From contig NZ_CP120373.1 in assembly GCF_029892065.1 (NCBI RefSeq), forward strand, positions 3,665,001 through 3,729,000: DNA of 64,000 bases, in the 5' to 3' direction. A model generated the notes under the pieces. The model worked only from the letters and a program-made list of their open reading frames with translations, was not told the DNA's origin and did no database searches. The stretch comes from Sinorhizobium garamanticum. Lineage in GTDB: Bacteria > Pseudomonadota > Alphaproteobacteria > Rhizobiales > Rhizobiaceae. Numbering within the stretch: position 1 is the first letter of the stretch; each line of letters opens with the position of its first letter. Shown here piece after piece: positions 17,443 to 26,994 of the stretch. A program made the translations under genes and the position numbers.

Positions 17443-19263
17443 GTGAAGTTGCGCGCAGTTCTTTCCGGCCTTGCCATGCTTGTGGCCGCCAGCACATTCG
17501 GCAATGGAGCCCTGGCCGCGCCGGTGCATGCCATTTCCATGCACGGCGAGCCTGCCCTGCCCGCCGACTTCAAGCACTTCCCTTACGTCAACCCCAACGT
17601 GAAGAAGGGCGGAAAGATTTCCTATGGCGTCGTCGGCACGTTCGACAGTCTCAATCCCTTCATCCTGAAGAGCATGCGGACAACCGCGCGAGGGATGTGG
17701 GACCCGGCTTTCGGCAACCTCGTCTATGAATCGCTGATGCAGCGCTCCCAGGACGAGCCGTTCACAATGTACGGACTGCTCGCCGAAACCGTCGAGTGGG
17801 ACGACGACCGCACCTTCATCCAATTCAACCTGAACCCCAAGGCGCGCTGGGCCGACGGCCGGCCCGTGACCGCCGAAGACGTCATGTTCACTTTCGAGTT
17901 GATGCGTGACAAGGGGCGTGCCCCCTTCAGCAACCGCCTCTCCAAGGTCTCGAAGATGGAGAAGGTCGGCGACCGCAGTGTCCGTTTTACCTTCAACGAC
18001 GATGTCGACCGCGAATTCCCGATGCTGCTCGCGCTTTCACCCGTATTGCCGAAACATGCGATCAACGTCGACACGTTCGACAGGACCACGCTGGAGCCGC
18101 CGCTCGGCTCCGGCCCCTATCGAGTTGCCGAGGTGAGGGCTGGCGAACGCATCGTCTATCGCCGGAATCCCGACTACTGGGGCAAGGACCTGCCCTCAAA
18201 GATCGGCATCGACAATTACGACGAGATCTCCGTCGAGTATTTCCTCCAGGAGAACTCCCTCTTCGAGGCGTTCAAGAAGGGCGAGGTTGATGTCTATCCG
18301 GAAGGCAGCGCAACCAAATGGGCACGCGGCTATGATTTTCCGGCAGTGCGCTCCGGCGACGTGATCAAGGACAGCTTCACGCCGAGAACCCCCTCCGGCA
18401 TGCTCGGCTTCGTCTTCAACACGCGCAGGCCGATGTTCGACAACATCAAGCTGCGCCAGGGCCTCGCGCTCGTTTTCGACTTCGAATGGGTGAACAAGAA
18501 TCTTTTCGATAGTGCCTACACGCGAACCCAGAGCTACTGGCAGAACTCGTCGCTTTCGTTTCTCGGTGCCGCCGCAGACGACCGTGAGCTTGGACTCATG
18601 GGCGACGTTAGAGAGAGGATCAATCCGACTATTCTCGATGGGAGCTATCGTCTGCCCGTGACCGATGGCTCCGGTCGTGATCGCAATGTGCTGCGCGAGG
18701 CGGTGACGCTGCTTCGCGAAGCCGGGTACGCCATCAAGGACGGCAAGATGGTCGACGCCAAAGGCACGCCGCTTGCCTTCGAGATCATGAGCCAGAACGC
18801 CGGGCAGGAAAAGATCGCCCTCGCCTACGCGCGGTTCCTCGCGCCGCTGGGAATCGTCGCAACCGTGCGCACGGTCGACGATTCCCAGTACCAGCAGCGC
18901 AGCCAATCCTTCGACTACGACGTGATCATAAAGTCATTCCCGTCCTCGCTCTCTCCGGGCGTTGAGCAAGTCGGGCGCTGGGGATCGCAATCGCGGGACA
19001 GGCAAGGGAGCGAGAATTTTGCCGGCGTCGCCGACAAGGATGTCGACAAGCTGATCAGTAACATCCTGCAGGCGCGGACGACGGAAGACTTCACAGCTGC
19101 GGTCCGCTCCCACGACCGGCTGCTGGTATCCAATGCCTATGTGGTGCCGCTCTACCATCTCGACGCCCAATGGGTCGCGCGATGGAAGCATATCGGTCGC
19201 CCGGCCACGGTTCCGCTTTACGGCTATCAGCTGCCGACCTGGTGGGACGAGCGCGCGCAGTAA
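17443..19263 (+). CDS. Extracellular solute-binding protein, family 5 (peptide/YejA type)
   Basis: A 606-residue periplasmic binding protein of a peptide-type ABC transporter. After a signal peptide (AMLVAASTFGNGALA) come GKISYGVVGTFDSLNPFI, WDDDRTFIQFNLNPKARWAD and GSGPYRVAEVRAGERIVY, typical of SBP family 5. GTG 17443 overlaps the Shine-Dalgarno GGGAGGTGAAG, so TTG 17449 is the better-spaced start. No permease or ATPase genes are adjacent, so it is an orphan. YejA-type members bind oligopeptides. Confidence 0.9.
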   Translation: MKLRAVLSGLAMLVAASTFGNGALAAPVHAISMHGEPALPADFKHFPYVNPNVKKGGKISYGVVGTFDSLNPFILKSMRTTARGMWDPAFGNLVYESLMQRSQDEPFTMYGLLAETVEWDDDRTFIQFNLNPKARWADGRPVTAEDVMFTFELMRDKGRAPFSNRLSKVSKMEKVGDRSVRFTFNDDVDREFPMLLALSPVLPKHAINVDTFDRTTLEPPLGSGPYRVAEVRAGERIVYRRNPDYWGKDLPSKIGIDNYDEISVEYFLQENSLFEAFKKGEVDVYPEGSATKWARGYDFPAVRSGDVIKDSFTPRTPSGMLGFVFNTRRPMFDNIKLRQGLALVFDFEWVNKNLFDSAYTRTQSYWQNSSLSFLGAAADDRELGLMGDVRERINPTILDGSYRLPVTDGSGRDRNVLREAVTLLREAGYAIKDGKMVDAKGTPLAFEIMSQNAGQEKIALAYARFLAPLGIVATVRTVDDSQYQQRSQSFDYDVIIKSFPSSLSPGVEQVGRWGSQSRDRQGSENFAGVADKDVDKLISNILQARTTEDFTAAVRSHDRLLVSNAYVVPLYHLDAQWVARWKHIGRPATVPLYGYQLPTWWDERAQ

Positions 19264-19267
19264 CCAT

Positions 19268-19370
19268 AGCGCCGTGCGTCTTTTCAGACGCACAAAGGTC
19301 GCCGTCGCACTTTGAATTGCTGCATGTTTTTGTCCTTGAATCGGATTCGATTTAAGGAAACATGCAGTAG
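19268..19370 (+). repeat. RIME1-like intergenic repeat, copy 2
   Basis: A full copy: first palindrome GTGCGTCTTTTCAGACGCAC, core CACTTTGAATTGCTGCATG, second palindrome AATCGGATTCGATT within a stem closed by CTGCATGTTTT and AAACATGCAG. It begins 4 bases after the binding-protein stop and could end its transcript. Confidence 0.88.
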
Positions 19371-19449
19371 GTTCCCATTTGGTAACGCATTGAAACTGTC
19401 GCCGTACCGGCCTATGTCGCAGGTTTAGGAAGCAAGAAAGGCTGGAGCG

Positions 19450-20115
19450 ATGGAAACCGTCAAAATCGATATCGTCTCGGATGTCGTCTGCCCGTGGTGT
19501 TACCTCGGAAAGAGGCGCCTCGATCAAGCCGTTGCCAATGTCGCCGGCGACGTCCATGTGATGATCCAATGGCGCCCCTACCAGCTCAACCCGGACCTGC
19601 CGGCAGAAGGCGTCGATCACAAGCGACACCTTGCCGCAAAACTCGGCGGCCAGGACGCCGTCGACAGGGCCCACAAGACGCTCGAAGGGCTTGGCCGAGA
19701 AGATGGCATCGAGTTCAACTTCGAGGCCGTGAAAATCAGCCCAAACACGCTCGACGCCCATCGACTGATCCGCTGGGCAGCAACCAATGGCGAGCATACC
19801 CAGGCGGAGGTCGTGCGCCTGCTGTTCAAGGCCAATTTCGAAGAAGGTCGAAATGTCGGCGATCACGCAGTGCTTCTGGAGATTGCCGAGCAGGCAGGCC
19901 TCGACGTTCCGGTCATCGCCGCCCTTCTCACCTCCGACGCGGACAAGGATTCGGTGAAGCAGGAAATCGACGTTGCCCGTGAGATGGGCGTCAGTGGCGT
20001 CCCCTGCTTCATCATCGACCAGCAATATGCGGTTATGGGCGCCCAATCGGTCGATGTGCTGACGAATGCATTGCGCGAGATCGCGCAGATGAAAGCCAGC
20101 GGCCCTGTGCACTAG
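19450..20115 (+). CDS. DsbA-family (FrnE-like) thiol oxidoreductase
   Basis: The 221-residue protein has a thioredoxin fold with the active site CPWC at residues 14-17 (SDVVCPWCYLGKRRL) and the cis-Pro region VSGVPCFIID. There is no signal peptide, so it is cytoplasmic, as in the FrnE / 2-hydroxychromene isomerase-like branch of the DsbA family rather than periplasmic DsbA. Family members handle redox stress or small-molecule isomerisation. It stands alone between repeats. Confidence 0.9.
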   Translation: METVKIDIVSDVVCPWCYLGKRRLDQAVANVAGDVHVMIQWRPYQLNPDLPAEGVDHKRHLAAKLGGQDAVDRAHKTLEGLGREDGIEFNFEAVKISPNTLDAHRLIRWAATNGEHTQAEVVRLLFKANFEEGRNVGDHAVLLEIAEQAGLDVPVIAALLTSDADKDSVKQEIDVAREMGVSGVPCFIIDQQYAVMGAQSVDVLTNALREIAQMKASGPVH

Positions 20116-20136
20116 ATCGCGCTAATAAGGTAAGAC

Positions 20137-20178
20137 GCGGGATGCGGGCGGAAAACCGCACACTTTTCCTCATCCCGC
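20137..20178. repeat. Short rhizobial palindromic repeat, copy 3
   Basis: GCGGGATG...GGCGGAAAACCGCACACTTTTCC...CATCCCGC (broken here for length) forms a stem with 8-base complementary ends; the core lacks the TT C of the other copies. Confidence 0.7.
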
Positions 20179-20192
20179 GCAGGCCCGATTAC

Positions 20193-20226
20193 GATGCCGC
20201 TGCGCAAACCGCGGCGGCATCTTCGT
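20193..20226. terminator. Hairpin between convergent dsbA-like and mfd genes
   Basis: GATGCCGC pairs with GCGGCATC across a 13-base loop, followed on the plus strand by TTCGTTTT. It is 77 bases beyond the dsbA-like stop and 8 bases beyond the mfd stop on the other strand; the T-rich tail favours the plus-strand transcript. Confidence 0.45.
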
Positions 20227-20228
20227 TT

Positions 20229-23200
20229 TCAGGCAGGCTTTGCGAGGCCGGCGAGCTGCGTCATCACCATTGCGGCGCCGGAAAGCCTCTTGTCCGGCGT
20301 CACGAGTTCGCGTTGGAAGAAGATGCTCTGGTCCGGGCGGATCTTCGCCAGCGTTCCGTGTTTGGCGATGTAACCGACGAGAGCCGCGGGGTTCGGAAAC
20401 TCCTTGTTGCGGAACTGAACAACCACGCCTTTCGGCCCGGCATCGAGTTTTTCGACATTTGCCGTGCGGCAAAGCGACTTGATGTAGACGATCTTCAGCA
20501 GGTGCTGAACCTCGGTCGGCAGCGGCCCGAAGCGATCGATCAATTCCGCGCCGAAACCGTCGATCTCCTTGAGGTCTGTCAATTCGCCGAGGCGGCGGTA
20601 AAGCCCGAGCCTCAGGTTCAGATCCGGCACATACTCCTCCGGAATCATGACCGGCGTTCCGACCGATATCTGCGGCGACCAGCCGGTGTCGTGGATTTCC
20701 TCCTCGCCCTTGAGCTCGGCGACGGCCTCTTCCAACATCTGCTGGTAAAGCTCGAATCCCACTTCCTTGATGTGGCCGGACTGTTCCTCGCCGAGCAAGT
20801 TGCCGGCGCCGCGGATGTCGAGATCGTGGCTGGCGAGCTGGAAGCCGGCACCCAGCGTGTCGAGCGATTGCAACACTTTCAGGCGGCGCTCTGCCGGCCC
20901 TGTCAAAGTCTTGTTGACCGGCAAGGTGAAGAGCGCAAAGGCGCGAACCTTGGATCGACCCACCCGGCCGCGAAGCTGGTAGAGCTGAGCGAGTCCGAAC
21001 ATGTCGGCGCGGTGCACGATCAGGGTATTGGCGGTCGGCACATCGAGGCCCGATTCGACGATCGTCGTCGAGAGAAGCACGTCATAACGCCCTTCGTAGA
21101 AGGCGTTCATGATATCCTCGAGCTCGGTTGCCGGCATCTGGCCGTGTGCCACCGCGACCTTCAGTTCCGGAACATCGGATTGCAGGAATTCGTGGATCTC
21201 CGAAAGGTCGCTCAAGCGCGGGCAGACATAGAAGCTTTGGCCGCCGCGATAGTGCTCGCGCATCAGCGTCTCGCGGATCACCAGCGCGTCGAAGGGCGAG
21301 ATGAAGGTGCGCACCGCCATGCGGTCGACCGGCGGCGTCGTGATCAGCGACAATTCGCGAACGCCGGTCAAGGCAAGCTGCAGCGTGCGCGGAATAGGCG
21401 TTGCCGACAGCGTCAGCACATGCACGTCTGTTTTCAGCTCTTTTAGTCGCTCCTTGTGCTTGACGCCGAAGTGCTGCTCCTCGTCGATGATCAATAGCCC
21501 CAGATTGGCAAACTTGACCGACGAGCCGAGCAGCGCATGCGTGCCGACGACGATGTCGGTCTTGCCGTCGGCCACTTCCTTCTTCGTTAACGCGAGTTCC
21601 TTTGACCCAACGAGCCGCGAGGCCTGCTGGATGCGGATCGGCAGGCCACGGAACCGCTCGGCGAAGGTCCTGAAATGCTGCCGGGCAAGCAACGTCGTCG
21701 GAACGACGACGGCCACTTGAACACCATTCATCGCGGCGATGAAGGCGGCGCGCAGCGCCACTTCCGTCTTACCGAAGCCGACATCACCGCAAACCAGGCG
21801 ATCCATCGGACGGCCGCTTCCAAGATCGTCGCGCACGGCGTCGATCGAGTTCATCTGATCTTCGGTTTCATCGTACGGGAAGCGCGCGGCGAACTCGTCA
21901 TAGACCCCGTCGTGGGCCACCAGAGCAGGCGCGTGGCGGGTATGTCGTTCGGCCGCAATGCGGATAAGGCCACCCGCCATATCGAGCAGCCGTTTCTTGA
22001 GCTTGGCCTTGCGCGCCTGCCATGCGACGCCGCCGAGCTTGTCAAGGATCGCATCCGTGCCCTCGGAGCCATAGCGCGACAGAAGCTCGATATTCTCGAC
22101 CGGCAGAAAGAGCTTGGCATTCTCTGCATAGACAAGTTCGAGACAATCATGCGGCGCGCCGGCCGCCTCGATCGTGCGCAAGCCCACAAAACGGCCGATA
22201 CCGTGTTCGGCATGGACGACATAGCTACCCTCATCGAGGCCGGTCACCTCGGCGATGAAGTCGGCACCACGCTTGCGACGCTTCGACCGGCGCACCATCC
22301 GGTCGCCAAGAATGTCCTGCTCGCCGATAACCACGAGGTCGCTGGTCTCGAAGCCGGCTTCGAGACTGAGGACCGCAGAGGCGGCCTCGCCCGGCTTCAG
22401 CGAGCGCACATCGGACAAGGCCTTGATCGGACGAATATTGGCAAGCCCGTGCTCGGCGAGAACCTGCAGAAGGCGATCGAGCGATCCCTCCGTCCACCCC
22501 GAAATGACGACCTTCGCGCCCCTCGCCCGCTTTTCGGCGATGTGCTTCACGGCTTGGTCGAAGACATTCGCGCGTTCGCCGTCACTTTCGACCTCGCCCG
22601 CCGCCTTTGCCCAGCGAAGTCCCTGTCGCGCCTCGATGGCGACGACTTGGCGCGCTTCACCTTCGTGCTCGTTAAATGGCGACAGGCGGACGGCGTTAAG
22701 TTCAGAGAGCATCGCGCCAAAACTCTTGGCGCTGAGGTAAAGCAGTTCCGGAGGCACGGGCTTGTAGGGCGTGCCTTGGGAGATCTGACTTTTGCCCGGC
22801 GATGCGGAGGCAAGGCGCGCGTCATAATAGTCGAGGATGAGCTTCGCGCGCTCCGCCGCCGCTTCGCGCACCAGATGGTCCGTGACGATACGGAAACCAT
22901 CGAGGTAATCGAAGACCGTCTCCAGGCCGTCGTAGAAGAGCGGCAGCCAATGCTCCATGCCGGCGTAGCGGCGCCCTTCCGATACTGCCTGATAAAGCGC
23001 ATCGTCCCGAGTCGTGGCACCGAAGAGTGACAAGTATTGCTTGCGGAAGTGGCTGATGGTCTCGGGCGTCAGCGACACTTCGCTCATCGGGTTGAGATCG
23101 AGCGAGCGCACCTGACCGGTCGTGCGCTGGCTCGCCGGATCGAAGGAGCGGATCGTCTCAAGCGTGTCGCCGAAGAAATCCAGGCGCAATGGTTCGCCGC

Positions 23201-23738
23201 TGCCGGGCACATAGACGTCGAGAATGCCGCCTCGGACGGCGAACTCGCCGACCTCGCGCACCGTCGGCACGCGCTCGAAACCGTTTCGCTCCAGCCGCGC
23301 GGCAATATCGTCCATGCGGACCTGGTTGCCTGGCCTTGCCGAAAAGGCGAGGCTTTCGATCACATCCTGCGGAGAAATCTTCTGAAGGGCCGCATTGACG
23401 GTGACAAGCACGATCGCCGGATGCGGCTTCGCCCGGTGCGCTATCAACGCACTCAAGGCAGCAAGCCTCCGCGCAGATGTGTCAGCGCTCGGGGAGACGC
23501 GGTCGTAGGGCAGGCAATCCCAGCCCGGCAGAGTCAGTACCGGAATGTCCGGGGCCACGAAGCCGAGAATCTGCTCAAGGTCCGCAATCCGCTGCCCGTC
23601 GGAAAGGATATAGGCGACGGGGCTCCCCGCGCGCGCCAACTCGGCAAGTATCAGTGCCTCGGCACCGGACGGCACCGGGCCGATCGTCACCTCTTGTGTG
23701 GCGGAAAGGATCTTCTTCGGGTCAAGGCCAGATATCAT
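20229..23738 (-). CDS. mfd: Transcription-repair coupling factor
   Basis: The 1169-residue ATPase removes RNA polymerase stalled at DNA lesions and recruits UvrA. The order of domains is intact: UvrB-homology N-terminus (LSATQEVTIGPVPSGAEAL, VAYILSDGQ), the RNAP-interacting domain near residues 500-570 (GSYVVHAEHGIGRFVGL), the helicase with Walker A GDVGFGKTEVALRAAF and DEEQHFG box, motif VI QLRGRVGRSKVRAFA, and the TRCF C-terminal domain. Length is normal. sdhE follows on the same strand's upstream side, 8 bases away. Confidence 0.98.
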   Translation of the reverse strand: MISGLDPKKILSATQEVTIGPVPSGAEALILAELARAGSPVAYILSDGQRIADLEQILGFVAPDIPVLTLPGWDCLPYDRVSPSADTSARRLAALSALIAHRAKPHPAIVLVTVNAALQKISPQDVIESLAFSARPGNQVRMDDIAARLERNGFERVPTVREVGEFAVRGGILDVYVPGSGEPLRLDFFGDTLETIRSFDPASQRTTGQVRSLDLNPMSEVSLTPETISHFRKQYLSLFGATTRDDALYQAVSEGRRYAGMEHWLPLFYDGLETVFDYLDGFRIVTDHLVREAAAERAKLILDYYDARLASASPGKSQISQGTPYKPVPPELLYLSAKSFGAMLSELNAVRLSPFNEHEGEARQVVAIEARQGLRWAKAAGEVESDGERANVFDQAVKHIAEKRARGAKVVISGWTEGSLDRLLQVLAEHGLANIRPIKALSDVRSLKPGEAASAVLSLEAGFETSDLVVIGEQDILGDRMVRRSKRRKRGADFIAEVTGLDEGSYVVHAEHGIGRFVGLRTIEAAGAPHDCLELVYAENAKLFLPVENIELLSRYGSEGTDAILDKLGGVAWQARKAKLKKRLLDMAGGLIRIAAERHTRHAPALVAHDGVYDEFAARFPYDETEDQMNSIDAVRDDLGSGRPMDRLVCGDVGFGKTEVALRAAFIAAMNGVQVAVVVPTTLLARQHFRTFAERFRGLPIRIQQASRLVGSKELALTKKEVADGKTDIVVGTHALLGSSVKFANLGLLIIDEEQHFGVKHKERLKELKTDVHVLTLSATPIPRTLQLALTGVRELSLITTPPVDRMAVRTFISPFDALVIRETLMREHYRGGQSFYVCPRLSDLSEIHEFLQSDVPELKVAVAHGQMPATELEDIMNAFYEGRYDVLLSTTIVESGLDVPTANTLIVHRADMFGLAQLYQLRGRVGRSKVRAFALFTLPVNKTLTGPAERRLKVLQSLDTLGAGFQLASHDLDIRGAGNLLGEEQSGHIKEVGFELYQQMLEEAVAELKGEEEIHDTGWSPQISVGTPVMIPEEYVPDLNLRLGLYRRLGELTDLKEIDGFGAELIDRFGPLPTEVQHLLKIVYIKSLCRTANVEKLDAGPKGVVVQFRNKEFPNPAALVGYIAKHGTLAKIRPDQSIFFQRELVTPDKRLSGAAMVMTQLAGLAKPA

Positions 23739-23746
23739 GCTTGTAT

Positions 23747-24046
23747 CTATTCCTGACTAAGCTTGTCGAAGTCGGGGCGATAAGCGGCGATCCGGCTGAA
23801 CAACGGCGTCGCATAACGCTCCGGCAGGGGCTGTTCGCCGGTGATCCACCGCACGAGATCGTTATCTTCCTCGCGCATGATCGTTTCCAGTTCATCGAGT
23901 TCTGCATCGGACAGGCTCGCCAGCTCCGTTTCGGCAAATTGCCCGAGAATCAAATCCATCTCGCGAATGCCGCGATGCCAGGAACGAAAGAGGATTCTGC
24001 GCCGACGCGGGTCGAGATCGGCGCTGGTACGCGTGATGCCGGTCAT
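23747..24046 (-). CDS. sdhE: Succinate dehydrogenase assembly factor SdhE (FAD assembly, DUF339)
   Basis: From the start at 24046, behind AGGAAGGA, the product is 99 residues. It has the family signature RRRRILFRSWHRGIREMDLI, with the RGxxE motif needed for covalent flavin attachment to SdhA, and the later DLVRWITGEQPLPE. A longer in-frame start at 24094 lacks a site. It is upstream of mfd with 8 bases between, so the two are likely co-transcribed. It is divergent from recG. Confidence 0.9.
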   Translation of the reverse strand: MTGITRTSADLDPRRRRILFRSWHRGIREMDLILGQFAETELASLSDAELDELETIMREEDNDLVRWITGEQPLPERYATPLFSRIAAYRPDFDKLSQE

Positions 24047-24167
24047 GGAAAATCCTTCCTGCCGCCCGCTGCCGACGCGGCGGGTTTTGGTCATTGGGCT
24101 CTATAAACGCTGGAAGGCGGGTTGTCAGCCTTGCCAAAGCCGGAATTATCGTCGCAATTTCATCATC

Positions 24168-26273
24168 ATGCGCCCTGCTCTCCTCGACCCGCTGTTTTCG
24201 CCTCTCGATACGTTGCCCGGCATTGGTCCGAAAACCGGTGAACTCTATGCGCGTCTGCTTGGTCGCGAAACGATCGACGATTGCCGGGTGATCGATCTTG
24301 TCTTCCATCCGCCCCATTCGCTGATTGATCGGCGCCAGCAGCCGGGCATTGCCTACGCGCCGCAAGGGTCGGTCGTCACCATCACCGGCCGCGTCGACCG
24401 GCACCAGCCATCGCCTCGCGGCAGACCTAACGTACCCTACCGGGTGTTCCTGCACGATGACACCGGCGAACTGGCGCTCACCTTCTTTCGCGTCAAGGGA
24501 AACTGGCTGGAAAAGGCACTGCCGATCAATGAGACCGTTGTCGTCAGCGGCAAGGTTGATTGGTTCAACGGCCGAGCGTCGATGGTGCATCCCGACTATA
24601 TGGTCAGGCTCGCTGAGGCGGAAAATCTGCCGCTCGTCGAGCCCGTCTACGGGCTGACTGCCGGCCTCTCCCCGCGAACGTTGCGGCGCTCGATCGAGGC
24701 GGCGGTGGCGCGCGTGCCGGATCTGCCCGAGTGGCTCGACGAGGCGCTGCTCCGTCAGCAAGGCTTTCAAAGCGCAAGGGAAAGCTTCCACCGCCTGCAC
24801 GAGCCTCGGGATGAAACAGACATCGACGCACAGGCCCCAGCGCGGCGGCGGCTCGCTTATGACGAATTCCTTGCGGGGCAGTTATCGCTTTCGCTCGTGC
24901 GCCAACGGCTACGCAAGGTCGCCGGAACCCCTGTTCATCCGACCGGCAAACTGAGTGAACCGGTCATCCGTGCGCTGCCTTTCTCGCTCACGGCGAGCCA
25001 GTCGGCCGCGATCCGCGACATACTTGCCGACATGTCCGGCAGCGATCGCATGCTGCGCCTGCTGCAAGGCGACGTCGGTTCCGGCAAGACGGCGGTGGCG
25101 CTGATGGCCATGCTCGCGGCGATCGAATCCGGCGGCCAAGCGGTGCTGATGGCGCCAACCGAAATCCTTGCCCGGCAGCATCATGCCACGCTTTCGAAAA
25201 TGGCCGCGCCGGCCGGTATCGGGATCGATGTCCTGACCGGCCGCACGAAGGGCAAGCAGCGCGACGCGATCCTGGAACGGATCGCTTCCGGCGAAACGCA
25301 GATGGTGATCGGAACGCACGCCCTGTTCCAGGAGGCCGTGAACTATCATCAACTCGTGCTCGCCATCGTCGACGAACAGCATCGTTTCGGCGTCCACCAA
25401 CGACTGCGGCTCACCGCCAAAGGCATTTCCCCACACATGCTCGTCATGACGGCGACACCTATTCCGCGCACGCTCGTGCTCGCCGCATTCGGGGACATGG
25501 ATGTCTCCAAGCTTACGGAGAAGCCGGCCGGGCGAAAGCCGATACAGACGGTGACGATTCCCGCCGAGCGCACCGATGAGATCGTCGACAGGCTCGATGC
25601 GGCGCTCGGGCAAGGCAAGAAGGCCTACTGGATCTGCCCGCTGGTGGAGGAGTCAGAGGAAAGCGACGTGATGTCCGCCGACGAGCGTTATCAAACGCTT
25701 GTCCAGCGCTTCGGCAATGATGTTGGTCTCGTTCATGGCCGCATGTCCGGTCCGGACAAGGACGCCGTGATGGTTGCCTTCAAGAACGGCGAAATTCGCC
25801 TGCTCGTGGCGACAACGGTGGTGGAGGTCGGCGTGGATGTTCCCGACGCGACGATCATGGTGATCGAGCATGCGGAGCGCTTTGGTCTGGCACAGTTGCA
25901 TCAGCTGAGGGGCCGCGTCGGCCGAGGCGACGAGGCATCGACCTGCATCCTCCTCTACAAGAGCCCGCTCAGCGAAGCGGGCCGCGCGCGTCTTTCCATT
26001 CTGCGCGAGACCGAGGACGGGTTCGTGATTGCCGAGGAAGATCTTAGACTGCGCGGCGAAGGCGAGCTTCTCGGAACGCGCCAATCCGGCACACCCGGCT
26101 TCCGTATCGCAAGCCTCGAGGCGCACGGTGATCTTCTCGAGATCGCCCGCACGGATGCCGCCTATGTCATAGAGCGCGATCCCGACTTGACGTCAGAGCG
26201 TGGCGAGGCGCTGCGAACGCTCCTCTATCTCTACCGACGCGACGAGGCGATCCGTTTCCTGCGCGCCGGTTGA
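24168..26273 (+). CDS. recG: ATP-dependent DNA helicase RecG
   Basis: The 701-residue branch-migration helicase starts MRPALLDPLFSPLDTLPGIG at 24168; the open frame continues 109 codons upstream through the divergent sdhE, but no family member has that extension. The OB wedge domain includes VTITGRVDRHQPS; helicase motifs are GDVGSGKTAVALMAM, DEQHRFGVHQR, TATPIPRTL and QLRGRVGRGDEAS. It acts on stalled forks and Holliday junctions. Confidence 0.97.
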   Translation: MRPALLDPLFSPLDTLPGIGPKTGELYARLLGRETIDDCRVIDLVFHPPHSLIDRRQQPGIAYAPQGSVVTITGRVDRHQPSPRGRPNVPYRVFLHDDTGELALTFFRVKGNWLEKALPINETVVVSGKVDWFNGRASMVHPDYMVRLAEAENLPLVEPVYGLTAGLSPRTLRRSIEAAVARVPDLPEWLDEALLRQQGFQSARESFHRLHEPRDETDIDAQAPARRRLAYDEFLAGQLSLSLVRQRLRKVAGTPVHPTGKLSEPVIRALPFSLTASQSAAIRDILADMSGSDRMLRLLQGDVGSGKTAVALMAMLAAIESGGQAVLMAPTEILARQHHATLSKMAAPAGIGIDVLTGRTKGKQRDAILERIASGETQMVIGTHALFQEAVNYHQLVLAIVDEQHRFGVHQRLRLTAKGISPHMLVMTATPIPRTLVLAAFGDMDVSKLTEKPAGRKPIQTVTIPAERTDEIVDRLDAALGQGKKAYWICPLVEESEESDVMSADERYQTLVQRFGNDVGLVHGRMSGPDKDAVMVAFKNGEIRLLVATTVVEVGVDVPDATIMVIEHAERFGLAQLHQLRGRVGRGDEASTCILLYKSPLSEAGRARLSILRETEDGFVIAEEDLRLRGEGELLGTRQSGTPGFRIASLEAHGDLLEIARTDAAYVIERDPDLTSERGEALRTLLYLYRRDEAIRFLRAG

Positions 26274-26285
26274 TACCAACGGCGG

Positions 26286-26975
26286 TCAGGCAGTCTTCTG
26301 CTGCGCGACCGGCCGTGGCGCATTGGCCAGCGGCTTGTGATCTGGCGCCACGAGACCGCCGGAGATCAGGAGCTTGGCCGCGTCCTCAGCGCTCATCTGC
26401 AACGGGAGGATCTTCTCCCGCGGCACGAATAAGAGATACCCAGCGGTCGGTAGCGGCGTCGGCGGCAGGAATACAGCGACCATGTCCATCCCGCGCTCGT
26501 TGAATTTGGCAGCGATCTCACCTTTCGCGTCGGTGGCGATGAAGACAAGAGACCAAAGCCCCGGGCTCGGATATTCGATCAGACCGGCCGTCTTGAAGGA
26601 TGAGGACTGGTCCTGGAGCACAGTTTGAAAAATCTGCTTCAATGACTTGTAGATTGTGCGGACGAGCGGCGTCCGATTGAGGAGCGACTCGCCGAAATTG
26701 ACGATCGACCGGCCGACGAGATTCGCAGTCAGGAAACCGACGAGCGTGATGACGACGATTGCGATAAGGAGGCCAGAGCCTGGGATCGCCACCGGCAAAT
26801 AATTGTCAGGGTTGTAGAAGCGCGGCAGGTAGGGCTTCACCCAGCTATCCGCCCATTCGATGACAGAGCGAACCAGCCAAACCGTGATAGCCACGGGTGC
26901 GCAGATGACCAGCCCCGTGAGAAAGTAATTGCGCAGCCGGGCTGCGATGATGCCGCGTTTGGAACCGTCCGTCAT
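26286..26975 (-). CDS. DUF502 family membrane protein
   Basis: The start at 26975 (MTDGSKRGIIAARLRNYFLTGLVI) gives 229 residues, the usual length. Two N-terminal membrane spans surround WADSWVKPYLP and GSGLLIAIVVITLVGFLTANLVG, followed by the conserved LLNRTPLVRTIYKSLKQIFQ and GMDMVAVFLPPTPLPTAGYL blocks of DUF502 (PF04367). Its function is unknown. It is convergent with recG (12 bases between stops) and 19 bases downstream of the acetyltransferase gene. Confidence 0.9.
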   Translation of the reverse strand: MTDGSKRGIIAARLRNYFLTGLVICAPVAITVWLVRSVIEWADSWVKPYLPRFYNPDNYLPVAIPGSGLLIAIVVITLVGFLTANLVGRSIVNFGESLLNRTPLVRTIYKSLKQIFQTVLQDQSSSFKTAGLIEYPSPGLWSLVFIATDAKGEIAAKFNERGMDMVAVFLPPTPLPTAGYLLFVPREKILPLQMSAEDAAKLLISGGLVAPDHKPLANAPRPVAQQKTA

Positions 26976-26994
26976 GTTGTTGCCATCGACCCCG

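Noticed and set aside
20142..23756. Several long open frames (up to about 450 codons) opposite mfd
   Set aside because: They are frame echoes of mfd; no domain, start signal or sensible composition.
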